A model generated the notes under the pieces. The model saw nothing but the letters and a program-made list of their open reading frames with translations. It was not told the origin of the DNA and did no database searches. A stretch of 64,000 nucleotides of DNA from Spirochaetota bacterium (GTDB lineage Bacteria; Spirochaetota; Spirochaetia; Treponematales; Treponemataceae), in contig JAEWMY010000016.1 of NCBI GenBank assembly GCA_023393015.1, positions 1 to 64,000 on the forward strand, in the 5' to 3' direction. Positions 25,847 through 34,449 of the stretch are shown here, one piece after another (within the stretch, counting starts at the first letter, position 1; every line of letters starts with the position of its first letter). A program made the translations under genes and the position numbers.

Positions 25847-27244
25847 ATGCAGCCGAGACAGACACCACCGTTGCGCGCGCGCCTTCCGTTCTTTTTCCTG
25901 ACGTCGATTCTCGCCCTGTCCTTGCCCGCGGGAGCGGACGAGAGCCGAGAAGCGGCGGAACGGCCGGACAACGCCGGATTCCGGATCACCGGGCAAACGT
26001 TTACGATAGACGGCAGGACACGGGAAGAATCCCTCCTTCGCGCCGTCGGCGATCCGACTGGACGGACCTTCGCCTCGAAAGAGGCGGTGGAGGCGTACGC
26101 AGTCGAACGGGCGAAAAAACTCGAGAACATGCGCATGTTCCGGGAATCGTCGGTACGCGCGATGTACGGCGAAGAGACGCTGCCGAACGGCATGACCCCC
26201 GTCACCCTCGAGGTGCGGATACGGGACGGATCGCGGTTCGTGCCGATCCCCTACGCCTTCTACAACAGCAACGAGGGCTTCATGACGGGGGTAATAGGAA
26301 ACCTGCCGAATCTCGCGGGCACGCTTCAGGACCTCGTCGTGCTCGGAATGTACTCGGCGCCGCCCGACGAGGAAGACCGACTCCAATGGACCGAACCTAA
26401 TTTCATGGCCATCGTCTCGTGGTCGGGAGTCAAGATCGGCGACGCGGAATTCTCGCTGTTCGGCAGCGTCATGAAGATGACCCGCGAGCTCATAGATCTC
26501 GGATCGATCAAGGGAGAGTATAACGAACTCGCCGTGTCGCTCGGCGTTCGGGCAAAGCGGCCAATCGCCGAAAACCTTTGGGGAACCGCGTCCGTCTCCG
26601 GCTTCGGGTGCTTAGACCGCGAAATAGCCTTCGTCGACGACGCGTCCGTATACCCCTACGGGCCGATCGATTTCCGGTACGGCGCCACCGTGGGGCTGCT
26701 CATGGAGGATATCGACTGGACGAAAAATCTCCGTGAAGGGTACCGGGCCTTTACGACGTTCGGTTGGGAACGGACGCACCCCGGGTACGCGGACGCGCGG
26801 GACGACTTCCTTCTCGAGGCCGAGGCCTCGTTTCACTGGCTCCCGAACGAACGCCTCAATCCGAGCGTCAGGGCCTACGGCTTCGCGAATACCGGGCTTC
26901 CGATCGTCGACGTCGCTAAGCGCGTGCGGGGCATAAGGAACGGGGAGCTTCGCGGCAACGAAGGCCTCGCGCTGAGCGCGGGCCTGCAGGTATTCGTGGC
27001 GCGCGCGGGTAGCGTCGAGTTTCACGCGCTTCCCTACTTCGACGCCATCGCGCTCCACACGCGCGACACGGAACGGCGCGAATACGACTACGGCCTCGCG
27101 AGCGGCGTAGAGTTGCTCGCGTTTCTGGACGCGATGAAAAGCCTGCCGATCAAGATCGGCTTCGGTTACGACCTGAGGCCTGCGGGGAAAAACGGGTCGG
27201 GGAAATTCTTCGAAGTTGACTTCACGTTCCAGATGACGTACTGA
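25847..27244 (+). CDS. Omp85-like outer-membrane protein with one POTRA-like domain
   Basis: 465 aa with signal peptide (cleavage near Ala30). Residues about 42-105 look like a POTRA-type domain (FRITGQTFTIDG, then helical ASKEAVEAYAVERAKKLENMRMFRESS), followed by a beta-rich barrel region that ends in alternating hydrophobic residues and a terminal aromatic (VDFTFQMTY), as in outer-membrane barrels. It is shorter than BamA, which has several POTRA domains. Could be a small Omp85 relative or a spirochaete-specific porin-like protein. Single-gene unit. Confidence 0.7.
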   Translation: MQPRQTPPLRARLPFFFLTSILALSLPAGADESREAAERPDNAGFRITGQTFTIDGRTREESLLRAVGDPTGRTFASKEAVEAYAVERAKKLENMRMFRESSVRAMYGEETLPNGMTPVTLEVRIRDGSRFVPIPYAFYNSNEGFMTGVIGNLPNLAGTLQDLVVLGMYSAPPDEEDRLQWTEPNFMAIVSWSGVKIGDAEFSLFGSVMKMTRELIDLGSIKGEYNELAVSLGVRAKRPIAENLWGTASVSGFGCLDREIAFVDDASVYPYGPIDFRYGATVGLLMEDIDWTKNLREGYRAFTTFGWERTHPGYADARDDFLLEAEASFHWLPNERLNPSVRAYGFANTGLPIVDVAKRVRGIRNGELRGNEGLALSAGLQVFVARAGSVEFHALPYFDAIALHTRDTERREYDYGLASGVELLAFLDAMKSLPIKIGFGYDLRPAGKNGSGKFFEVDFTFQMTY

Positions 27245-27246
27245 CG

Positions 27247-28323
27247 TTACCGTCCGACGACGGCGTCGAAATACGCCCGGTTGGCGAGGTAAGCGTCGTC
27301 GGAGACGGTAAGGCTCGCGACGACGCACCGCTTCCCGTCGGCCGTGACGACGCATGTCTTGATGTCCCGGTTCATCTTTCCGCCGTCCGGGTCGAATACG
27401 AGGTTCTCGATCGTAAACCGGTCGGCGGTACCCGAAAGTTTCGCGGATCCCGGCTCAACCCAGGCGACCGGGCTCGAAGAGCCGAAAACCCTGAGCAGGG
27501 AGAGGGGCAACCCGTCGCGGGGGAGCTCGAGAAAGGCGAGATCGAGGGTATCGACCACGATCATCGCCGTGCCCCCGAGAAAGAAGGTATTGTCGGCGAC
27601 CATGGACCATTGTTCGTCGAGGCGGAGATCGACTCCGTCGACCGTCTTGACGTCGCTTTCGAGCCCGCGTTTCGCGGTAAAGGCCGCTGCCGGCCGGGGT
27701 TCGGAACGCGGCGAGAAGGAGAAAAACGCGTCGTCGCCGCCCGCGGACACCCTGCCCGATCGCGCGAGCTCGAGTATGGCGCCGGCCTTTCCGGAAAGCG
27801 AACGCAGGTTGAACGCGGGAACCTCCGCTTCGTACGTCAAACTGACGGCGCCGCCGAAGGATGCGTCCTCCCTCGTGAGGCGCACGGCCCGCGGTAAAAG
27901 CGGCGATCGTCCCGTTTTCTTCCGGTCGACCGCCTTCCCCGCGGATCGCGCCGCCTCGCGCCACTCGAACATAGCTGGCAGCATGCGCATGAGATAGTTC
28001 ACGTAGACGATGTCGTCCTTTCCCGGCTCGGTGAGTATGCGTTGACCCACGAGCACGAGTTTGCCGTCCAGCGGCTCTCCGCTGAAAAGGATCGAAACGC
28101 GAACGCCGGAATCGGGAGAGACGATGACCGTTCCCCAGGTATTGCCGTCGTATTGAAGAAATCCGATCCAGGTCGGTTCCTTCCAGGACTTGTCCCGATA
28201 AACAGCGTATTCGCCGGAAGCCGCCTCGGGAAAGGCGTCAGCGCGGTCCCCGGCGCGTCCCTCGCGCGCGACAACGGAACCAAGCGCCGCGACCGCGAAC
28301 AGACATGCGAACAACAACCTCAT
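27247..28323 (-). CDS. Secreted protein of unknown function (paralogue of 55071-56117)
   Basis: 358 aa from 28323, chosen because GGAG lies six bases upstream and the product starts with a signal peptide (MRLLFACLFAVAALGSVVA). Not recognised. It shares length and landmarks with the protein at 55071-56117: GEYAVYRD near the mature start, a central VDGVDLRLDEQW block, and the C-terminal pattern VSDDAYLANRAYFDAVVGR. It is probably periplasmic or surface exposed, since no membrane segment follows the signal peptide. Lies downstream of proS beyond a 21-bp tandem repeat. Confidence 0.8.
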   Translation of the reverse strand: MRLLFACLFAVAALGSVVAREGRAGDRADAFPEAASGEYAVYRDKSWKEPTWIGFLQYDGNTWGTVIVSPDSGVRVSILFSGEPLDGKLVLVGQRILTEPGKDDIVYVNYLMRMLPAMFEWREAARSAGKAVDRKKTGRSPLLPRAVRLTREDASFGGAVSLTYEAEVPAFNLRSLSGKAGAILELARSGRVSAGGDDAFFSFSPRSEPRPAAAFTAKRGLESDVKTVDGVDLRLDEQWSMVADNTFFLGGTAMIVVDTLDLAFLELPRDGLPLSLLRVFGSSSPVAWVEPGSAKLSGTADRFTIENLVFDPDGGKMNRDIKTCVVTADGKRCVVASLTVSDDAYLANRAYFDAVVGR

Positions 28324-28378
28324 CGCCATCTCCTTTGCGGGAAAGTCCGCGCCGGACGTCGCGCGCGTCGCGCGACGT

Positions 28379-28441
28379 CTACCGGCAGCAGAGTTCGGCC
28401 TACCGGCCACAGAGTTCGGCCTACCGGCCGCCGAGTTCGGC
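28379..28441. repeat. Three 21-bp repeats copying the 3' end of proS
   Basis: Units at 28379-28399, 28400-28420 and 28421-28441. The last is the end of proS itself (AELGGR plus stop); the others keep the frame and read AELCGR-stop and AELCCR-stop. Confidence 0.95.
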
Positions 28442-30244
28442 ACGGACGATGCCGGCGACTTTCGCGACTGCTTCTCCCGAGTCCACGAGCGACGGATCCT
28501 TCTCGCGGCGAAGCTTGACCTCGACGTTCGGCAGGTTCTTCTCGCCGACCACGACGCGCACCGGAATCCCGATAAGGTCCATATCCTTGAATTTGACGCC
28601 GGGCCGCTCCTCGCGGTCGTCGAGCAGGACTTCCACGCCGGCCGCCGCGAGACCGTCGTAAATCCGGTCGGCGACGTCTTTCATCGTTCCCTCGTACTTG
28701 ATCGGCACGACGCAGACATGGAAGGGCGCGACGCCCATCGGCCAGACTATGCCGTCGGCGTCGTTGTGCTCCTCGATGATCGAGGCGAGCGTGCGGTCGA
28801 CGCCGATGCCGTAGCAGCCCATCGTCGGCATCTGCTGCTTGCCGTTCTCGTCGAGATAGAGCATGCCCATGCTCTTGGTGTATTTGTAGCCGAGCTTGAA
28901 GATGTGACCGAGCTCGTTTCCTTTCTTGGCGTAGTACTCGGCGCCGCAGGATGCGCACTTGTCGCCCGCGACGACGGTGCGGACGTCGGCCACGAGGTAA
29001 GGCGCGAAGTCGCGGCCCGGCTCTACGTGCTCGAGGTGAAGGTCCGCCTTCAGGGCGCCGGTGACCGCGTCATGCATCGCCATCACGGAGTGGTCCGCGA
29101 CGACGGGAACCGTCGAAAGGCCGACGGGGCCGGCGAAGCCGACCGGCGCGCCGGTGACGCGTTCGACGTCGGCGTCGGAAGCGAGGGCCACCTCGCTCGC
29201 CTTGAGACTCGCGGCGAGCTTTACTTCGTTTACGTCGAGGTCGCCCCGGACGCAGACGGCGAAGAAGGCCTCGGGATAGTACGCGGGCGAATTGTCGGGC
29301 ACGACGCGCTTGAGGCCGGCCGAACCGGGAGCCGCGGGGACGCTTCCGTTTCCCGCGAGGTCGAGCTCGCAGTTGATCGCCTTGTAGACGAGGGTCTTGA
29401 TAAAGGCCTTCGGGCTCGTCTTGAGGAAGGCGCAGAGCTCGTCGATCGTCCGCACGGCGGGCGTCGCTATGGACGCGCTCGGCTTGTCGGTTTTCGCGCT
29501 TCCGGGTCCCGAGGTCACCGGGTCGGGCGCGCACGCGGCCTTCTCGTCGTTGGCGGCGTAGCCGCACTTCGGGCAGAGGATGAGGTTGTTGTCGCCCACC
29601 TCGCTTTCGACCATGAATTCCTCGCTGCCGGTACCGCCCATGGCGCCCGAGTCCGCGCGGACGGGGATGACCGAAAGCCCGCAGCGCTTGAAGATCGAGC
29701 GGTACGCCTTGCCCATCGCCTGGTAGGTTTCGTCGAGCGAGGCGTCGTCCGCGTGGAACGAGTACGCGTCCTTCATCGTGAACTCGCGGGCGCGCATGAG
29801 GCCATAGCGCGGGCGGATCTCGTCGCGGTATTTCGTGTTGATCTGGTAAACGCTGATCGGAAGCTGCTTGTACGAGGAAACCTCGCCGCGGAGCAGGGCG
29901 GTGAAAGCCTCCTCGGCGGTCGGGCTCACGACGAGCTCCTGGTCGACGCGGTTCGTGACGCGGAGCATGCCGGGGCCCATCGTCTCCCAGCGCCCGCTTT
30001 CGCGCCAGATTTCGCCGGGGACCACGACGGACGGCTTGAACTCGAGGGCGCCGATCGCGTTCATTTCCTCGCGGATGATATTCTCGACCTTTCGGAAGGC
30101 GCGCAAGCCCAACGGCAGGTAGGTAAAGAGGCCATTCGCGAGCTTGCGGATCATTCCGGCCCGGAGCAGGAGCCGATGGCTGACGACAACCGCTTCGGCG
30201 GGTACTTCCCGGAGCGTCGGCATGAACATCTGTGACATTTTCAT
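28421..30244 (-). CDS. proS: Prolyl-tRNA synthetase, bacterial type with editing insertion
   Basis: 607 aa class II synthetase. Motif 1/2 regions read RKLANGLFTYLPLGLRAFRKVENIIREEM and VVSPTAEEAFTALLR, TKYRDEIRPRYGLMRAREFTMKDAYSFH; the YbaK-like editing insertion occupies roughly residues 240-400; motif 3 is GCYGIGVDRTLA; an anticodon-binding domain ends the protein. Start at 30244 (an alternative ATG is two codons in). Two promoters with dyads lie upstream. Its last codons are duplicated downstream. Confidence 0.96.
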   Translation of the reverse strand: MKMSQMFMPTLREVPAEAVVVSHRLLLRAGMIRKLANGLFTYLPLGLRAFRKVENIIREEMNAIGALEFKPSVVVPGEIWRESGRWETMGPGMLRVTNRVDQELVVSPTAEEAFTALLRGEVSSYKQLPISVYQINTKYRDEIRPRYGLMRAREFTMKDAYSFHADDASLDETYQAMGKAYRSIFKRCGLSVIPVRADSGAMGGTGSEEFMVESEVGDNNLILCPKCGYAANDEKAACAPDPVTSGPGSAKTDKPSASIATPAVRTIDELCAFLKTSPKAFIKTLVYKAINCELDLAGNGSVPAAPGSAGLKRVVPDNSPAYYPEAFFAVCVRGDLDVNEVKLAASLKASEVALASDADVERVTGAPVGFAGPVGLSTVPVVADHSVMAMHDAVTGALKADLHLEHVEPGRDFAPYLVADVRTVVAGDKCASCGAEYYAKKGNELGHIFKLGYKYTKSMGMLYLDENGKQQMPTMGCYGIGVDRTLASIIEEHNDADGIVWPMGVAPFHVCVVPIKYEGTMKDVADRIYDGLAAAGVEVLLDDREERPGVKFKDMDLIGIPVRVVVGEKNLPNVEVKLRREKDPSLVDSGEAVAKVAGIVRAELGGR

Positions 30245-30251
30245 ACGATAA

Positions 30252-30304
30252 ACCTACCTCAGTGACGTAGGTCGCATTGTATCGGAACGGGGGGGCGTTT
30301 TCAA
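30252..30304 (-). promoter_or_regulatory. proS promoter P2 with ACCTAC-N9-GTAGGT dyad at the transcript start
   Basis: Minus strand TTGAAA (30299-30304), 17 bases, TACAAT (30276-30281). The dyad at 30252-30272 covers the expected start of transcription, and in RNA could fold over the weak ribosome site. Confidence 0.6.
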
Positions 30305-30319
30305 GGCTGAAGCCTGGCA

Positions 30320-30348
30320 AGTATACCTACCGGTAGGTATACCGTCAA
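30320..30348 (-). promoter_or_regulatory. proS promoter P1 overlapped by a perfect 22-bp palindrome
   Basis: Minus strand TTGACG, 17 bases, TATACT. A perfect palindrome (30321-30342; half-site GTATACCTACC) fills the spacer and overlaps the -10. This is a classic position for a repressor, for example of the TetR type. Confidence 0.75.
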
Positions 30349-30386
30349 ATCCGCTCAATTTCGACGTTCTACGGCCTTCCCGCGCG

Positions 30387-30821
30387 TCATTCAGGCTCGC
30401 CGGAAGAGAGTTGCGGCCCCGCGCCTATCTTGAAAGAACCCGTGTAGTACCGCAACCGGATATCCTTCGACTCCGCCAAAAAGGCCTCGGGCCCACGCGT
30501 CTTGATCACCGAAAGATTGTAGGCCTTCATGTTGTGCGGATAAAACGAGGCCCCTTCCGCGAGCGGCATCAGCCGACGGCACGGGAACGAGGCGCAGTCC
30601 GAGCAGAAGTCGACGCCCTTATCCTTCACGCACGAGAGCGTCTCGCACCCGTCGAAGAAGACGCAACCGCCTCCGGCGCGACACCCCTTGCACGCGTAAG
30701 CCTCCGGCTCGCCGCCGCGCCTCTGGGCGACACGCGCCCACGCATCGCGGTTTCCGTTGGCGGCGAATAACTCGCAGTTCACGCAATCGATCCCGCACGG
30801 GGCCACATGATTCATGTCCAT
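30387..30821 (-). CDS. DUF3795-type cysteine-rich protein
   Basis: 144 aa with 11 cysteines arranged as CGIDCVNC near the N-terminus, then CKGC, several single Cys, and CSDCASFPC. This matches the pattern of DUF3795 proteins found in anaerobes; metal or Fe-S binding is likely but no activity is known. Start with GGGAGG upstream. Lies between the CreD-like gene and proS. Confidence 0.82.
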   Translation of the reverse strand: MDMNHVAPCGIDCVNCELFAANGNRDAWARVAQRRGGEPEAYACKGCRAGGGCVFFDGCETLSCVKDKGVDFCSDCASFPCRRLMPLAEGASFYPHNMKAYNLSVIKTRGPEAFLAESKDIRLRYYTGSFKIGAGPQLSSGEPE

Positions 30822-30873
30822 CTCGTTTCCTCCCGGTTACGCGTCCCGCACGCCGTCCTCGGCGCGCGCGGAG

Positions 30874-32112
30874 CTACTCGTTCTTGCTGGCGAAAGTTTC
30901 GTCCCAGTCGACATGTGCCGTTATCTGCATCAGTATGAACAGGGTCAATACCGCGCATATCGTCACGATGATCCCGGTCATTCCGTCGAAAAAGAACGAG
31001 AACGAAAAAACGACGAGATACACGAACTGCGTGACCGGGGCGTACGCGCGGGCTATCTTCGGCGGCGCGACGCGTACGAGGTACGAGACCGTCAGCGCGA
31101 GCGAAACCGCCGCGGCGATGGCGAAGCTGAGATAGATGTCCCACTTGTCCGAAAAATACGAGAACATGAGATGGAACGAAAAGAAGGTCGCGGCGAGAAA
31201 GAAGAAATGCATCGGATGAAGCCGCGCCTTGAGGACGATCGAGACCATCAACAGCACGACGAAGAAGAACAACAGCGAGACGGGCGCGAAAAAGGATACG
31301 CGCGTGACGATCTCCCCGGGATTGAGGCGGTTCGGTATGACGAGACCGATGTCCTTGCCGGTCACCGAGTCGGACAGTTTCCAGACGAGCTCGTGTCGGC
31401 CGTCGCCGAGAACGCGCTTGTCCGTCGGCGACATCATCCCCGAGGGAAAGTCGTAGAGCTCGAAGTCCGTCGTTACGGCGAGCGAGAAATCCTTCAGCTG
31501 CGCGATGTCGTCCGAGTCCTCCGTCACGAGATAGACGAAGTCCTCCATGCCCGTCGCGCCGTACGAAACGTCGAGCGTCACCGCGCCGTCGGCGGAAGGC
31601 ACGACGGGGATCGCCTCGTTTTTCACGAGCGGCATGATGTCGTCCTGCCGCGTTCCGTTTATCGCGAGCGAGATATCGGTATAGATGGAATCCGAGGAAT
31701 TGAGCGAGGTATGAAGGAAGTACTCGCGGCCCGGCCGGTAATCCGCGATCGAAAAGGCGTAGGAGGCCGAGAAGGCGGCCCGGAAGGTCGGGAACCAGAG
31801 ATTGCCCTTCTTCCGCCGGTCCAGGTCGACGCCGAGCTTCACGTCAGAACGCGTCGTCTCGGCTTCGACGAACTCGTAATATGTCTCTACGGTCTTTTTG
31901 CCGTCGGACGTCACCTCGCGGGTTTTCGTAATCCGCTCGTAGCAGCTCGGCGCCTTGATGACAAGCTTGCCGCCGTAAAGCGTCATGACCTCGCGTTTCA
32001 GCGAGGAAAACGAGGTATCAGTGCGCGTCAGGTTCGACGCGCCGAGGATCATCCAGGCGACACAGGTACAGCCAAAAATCACTGCTATGGCGATTATCTT
32101 ACGAACGGTCAT
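30874..32112 (-). CDS. CreD-like inner-membrane protein
   Basis: 412 aa. One N-terminal membrane helix, a beta-rich periplasmic domain (residues about 30-285), and about five C-terminal helices including LHPMHFFFLAATFFSFHLMFSY, which resembles the corresponding CreD segment. The N-terminal GASNLTRTDTSFSSLKREV also fits CreD. CreD proteins affect envelope stress and beta-lactam tolerance; the mechanism is unknown. No creBC kinase/regulator pair is nearby. A TATACT lies upstream at 32135-32140 next to a tandem repeat. Confidence 0.7.
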   Translation of the reverse strand: MTVRKIIAIAVIFGCTCVAWMILGASNLTRTDTSFSSLKREVMTLYGGKLVIKAPSCYERITKTREVTSDGKKTVETYYEFVEAETTRSDVKLGVDLDRRKKGNLWFPTFRAAFSASYAFSIADYRPGREYFLHTSLNSSDSIYTDISLAINGTRQDDIMPLVKNEAIPVVPSADGAVTLDVSYGATGMEDFVYLVTEDSDDIAQLKDFSLAVTTDFELYDFPSGMMSPTDKRVLGDGRHELVWKLSDSVTGKDIGLVIPNRLNPGEIVTRVSFFAPVSLLFFFVVLLMVSIVLKARLHPMHFFFLAATFFSFHLMFSYFSDKWDIYLSFAIAAAVSLALTVSYLVRVAPPKIARAYAPVTQFVYLVVFSFSFFFDGMTGIIVTICAVLTLFILMQITAHVDWDETFASKNE

Positions 32113-32155
32113 GCGTGGCCCCCTACGGGGGGGAAGTATACCACGGGATCGGCGG

Positions 32156-32251
32156 GATTACAGCCCGGCGGGATTACGGCCCGGCGGGATTACAGCCCGG
32201 CGGGATTACGGCCCGGCGGGATTACGACCCGGCGCGATTACGGCCCGACGG
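32156..32251. repeat. Six 16-bp tandem repeats from the 3' end of sua5
   Basis: Units GATTACRGCCCGGCGG at 32156, 32172, 32188, 32204, 32220 and 32236. The last holds the final codons and TAA stop of sua5; the others run up to the creD-like promoter. Confidence 0.95.
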
Positions 32252-33251
32252 TCTTTCCGGCGGAAGCCCGGCGAAGGCGGTTCATCAAGGCGGCGCCGAT
32301 TCCCTCCTCTCCAACCGCCTGCGCGATGACCGTTTCCACGCCCGCGGCGTCGCATTCGGAAAGCGTGGCGAAAAAGCGCGCGGAATACTCGTCGACGCTC
32401 GCGAACTCGCGGACGAAGGCCGCGTCGACGCCGGCGGCGCATCCCGAAAGCCCGATAACCGCGCGCGTGGCGCGCTCGCCGATCCCGTCGATCGATCCGC
32501 CGTACCAGCAATAGACGGCCGCGTCGGGCCGATAGTGCGCGTAGCGCATGCCGGGCGAAGGAGCGGCGGTTCCGGGGGACAGAGACGCCTCGTCGGCGAA
32601 CGACACCGAATGCCCGGGAAGGGCGTCGCGGATCATCTCGAGTGTGACGGCGCCGGGCCTGAGTATCACGACGGAGCCGTCGGTCACCCGCGCGACGGTG
32701 GACTCGAGCCCGACGGCGCACTCGCCGCCGTCGATGATCGCGTCGACGCGGCCGGACATCTCGGAGCGCGCCATCGCGTAGCTCGTCGGGCTCACGCGTC
32801 CGGAACGGTTTGCCGAGGGGGCGGCGAGCGGTAACCCCGAGGCCTCGATGAGCGCGAGGGCCGCCGGATGCGACGGGATGCGGACGCCGACCGTCCCGAG
32901 CCCGCCCGTAACGGTGGCAGGAAGGCGCTCCGAGCGGGGGAGGACGAGGGTAAGCGGTCCGGGGGAAAATCGGGCGAAAAGCTCGCGCGCCGCGTCGCAC
33001 GCGCCGGCGGTCACCGCGTCGAGCTCGTCGACGGAGGCGACGTGCACGATAAGGGGATTGTCCGACGGGCGGCCCTTGGCGACGAATATGGACGCCACCG
33101 CGAGCGGGTCGAGGGCGTTCGCCGCGAGGCCGTAGACGGTTTCCGTCGGCATGACGACGAGTCCGCCCGCGCGCAGGATGCCGGCGGCGCTCTCGCGCTC
33201 CGCGGACGATCGCAAGAAATCGGTCAGATAGACGGTATCCCGCTCGCGCAT
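32238..33251 (-). CDS. sua5: Threonylcarbamoyl-AMP synthase, Sua5 type
   Basis: 337 aa. N-terminal YrdC domain with the conserved GLVVMPTETVYGLAANA and KGRPSDNPLIVHV, plus a C-terminal Sua5 domain (from about residue 215), so it is the long Sua5 form rather than TsaC. Makes the threonylcarbamoyl adenylate used for t6A tRNA modification. Follows purC by 13 bases; co-transcription likely. Confidence 0.95.
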   Translation of the reverse strand: MRERDTVYLTDFLRSSAERESAAGILRAGGLVVMPTETVYGLAANALDPLAVASIFVAKGRPSDNPLIVHVASVDELDAVTAGACDAARELFARFSPGPLTLVLPRSERLPATVTGGLGTVGVRIPSHPAALALIEASGLPLAAPSANRSGRVSPTSYAMARSEMSGRVDAIIDGGECAVGLESTVARVTDGSVVILRPGAVTLEMIRDALPGHSVSFADEASLSPGTAAPSPGMRYAHYRPDAAVYCWYGGSIDGIGERATRAVIGLSGCAAGVDAAFVREFASVDEYSARFFATLSECDAAGVETVIAQAVGEEGIGAALMNRLRRASAGKTVGP

Positions 33252-33264
33252 GACGACTTCCGGG

Positions 33265-34449
33265 TTAGACCCGCTCCACGATCTCGGCGATCTGCTCGTA
33301 CTTCTCGCGCGTCTTCTCCACGATGACGGCGGGAAGCGCGGGGGCGGGCGGCTGCTTGTTCCACTTGATCTCGAGGAGATAGTCGCGGACGAACTGCTTG
33401 TCGTAGCTTTCCGGGCTCTTGCCGACCTCGTAGGTTTCGCCGACCCAATAGCGGGAGGAGTCGGGGGTCAGCGCCTCGTCGACGAGGTAGAGTTCTCCCG
33501 TCTCGTCGAGGCCGAATTCGAACTTCGTGTCCGCGAGGATGATCCCTTCCTTCGCCATGCGCTCGCGCGCGTCGAGATAAATTCTCAGGGACTCCGAGCG
33601 GATGCGCTCGCCGACCTCGCGGCCGGTCACCCCGTAAAACTGCTCCATCGTGATGTTCTCGTCGTGACCCTCCTCGGCCTTCGACGAGGGCGTAAAGATG
33701 GGCTCGGGAAGGATACCGGCGAGCTCGATGCCGGAGGGAAGCCTCTGGCCGCCGGCGGTCCCCTTGGTGCGGTACTCGTCCCAGACGCTTCCGAACACGT
33801 AGCCGCGCACGACGCACTCCACCGGCAGGCGATTGAGCTTTTTGACCAGGATGGAGCGTTCCGCGATGCCGGGGTATTTCTTCAGGAACGGAAGCTCGAC
33901 CTCGGGCGTGTACGACACGATATGGTTCTTGATGCCGGTTATCGTCCTGAACCAATGGTTCGCGACGCGGTTGAGGTAAACGCCCTTCATGGGGATACCC
34001 TCGCCGAAAACCACGTCAAACGCCGAGATCCGGTCGGTCGTGACGATAAGCCATCGGTCCCGCGAGACCTCGTAGATGTCGCGCACCTTTCCGCTGAAGA
34101 GTTTCTTGAGCTCCGCGACGTTCGTTTCGGTAATGGCCTGCATGTATTCCTCCCTCTGTGTTTCGTTATGTTCTATAAGTCCGAGTAATTCGTCTACCAT
34201 GGTTCGCGATTCGACCGGGTGTCGCAACGTCCCCCGGCGATTGACGACGTAACGGTTTCGCCGTCCGTCGCGTCGGCGCTCAAGGTACCCGGCGCGCTCC
34301 AGATCCGAGATGACGTGCTGGACGGCCCGATCGGTGATTCCGACGATCGTCGCGATATCCCTGATCTTCAGGTCATCCCGACTCGCGAGACACACGAGTA
34401 CGTGCGCGTGATTCGTCAGGAAGGTCCATGTCGTACTCGTCCGTCTCAT
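33265..34449 (-). CDS. purC: Winged-helix regulator domain fused to SAICAR synthetase (PurC)
   Basis: 394 aa in one uninterrupted frame. Residues 1-102 form a MarR-like winged helix of a small stand-alone regulator family (TWTFLTNHAHVLVCLASRDDLKIRD, helix-turn-helix ITDRAVQHVISDLERAGYL, wing RRDGRRNRY). Residues 103-394 are a complete long-type PurC (GKVRDIYE, RISAFD, GSVWDEYR, ILADTKFEFG), which ligates aspartate to CAIR in purine synthesis. A strong internal ribosome site precedes Met103, so both a fusion and free PurC may be made. Start 34449 has GGGAG upstream; starts further out are possible. Confidence 0.85.
   Translation of the reverse strand: MRRTSTTWTFLTNHAHVLVCLASRDDLKIRDIATIVGITDRAVQHVISDLERAGYLERRRDGRRNRYVVNRRGTLRHPVESRTMVDELLGLIEHNETQREEYMQAITETNVAELKKLFSGKVRDIYEVSRDRWLIVTTDRISAFDVVFGEGIPMKGVYLNRVANHWFRTITGIKNHIVSYTPEVELPFLKKYPGIAERSILVKKLNRLPVECVVRGYVFGSVWDEYRTKGTAGGQRLPSGIELAGILPEPIFTPSSKAEEGHDENITMEQFYGVTGREVGERIRSESLRIYLDARERMAKEGIILADTKFEFGLDETGELYLVDEALTPDSSRYWVGETYEVGKSPESYDKQFVRDYLLEIKWNKQPPAPALPAVIVEKTREKYEQIAEIVERV
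34141..34157 (-). promoter_or_regulatory. Internal Shine-Dalgarno and ATG for free PurC
   Basis: GGGAGG six bases before ATG at 34143 inside the fusion frame. The product from here begins MQAITETNVAELKKLFSGKVRD, a normal PurC N-terminus of 292 aa. Confidence 0.7.

Noticed and set aside
32156..32251. CRISPR array
   Set aside because: The 16-base units are directly adjacent with no spacers and no cas gene is near.
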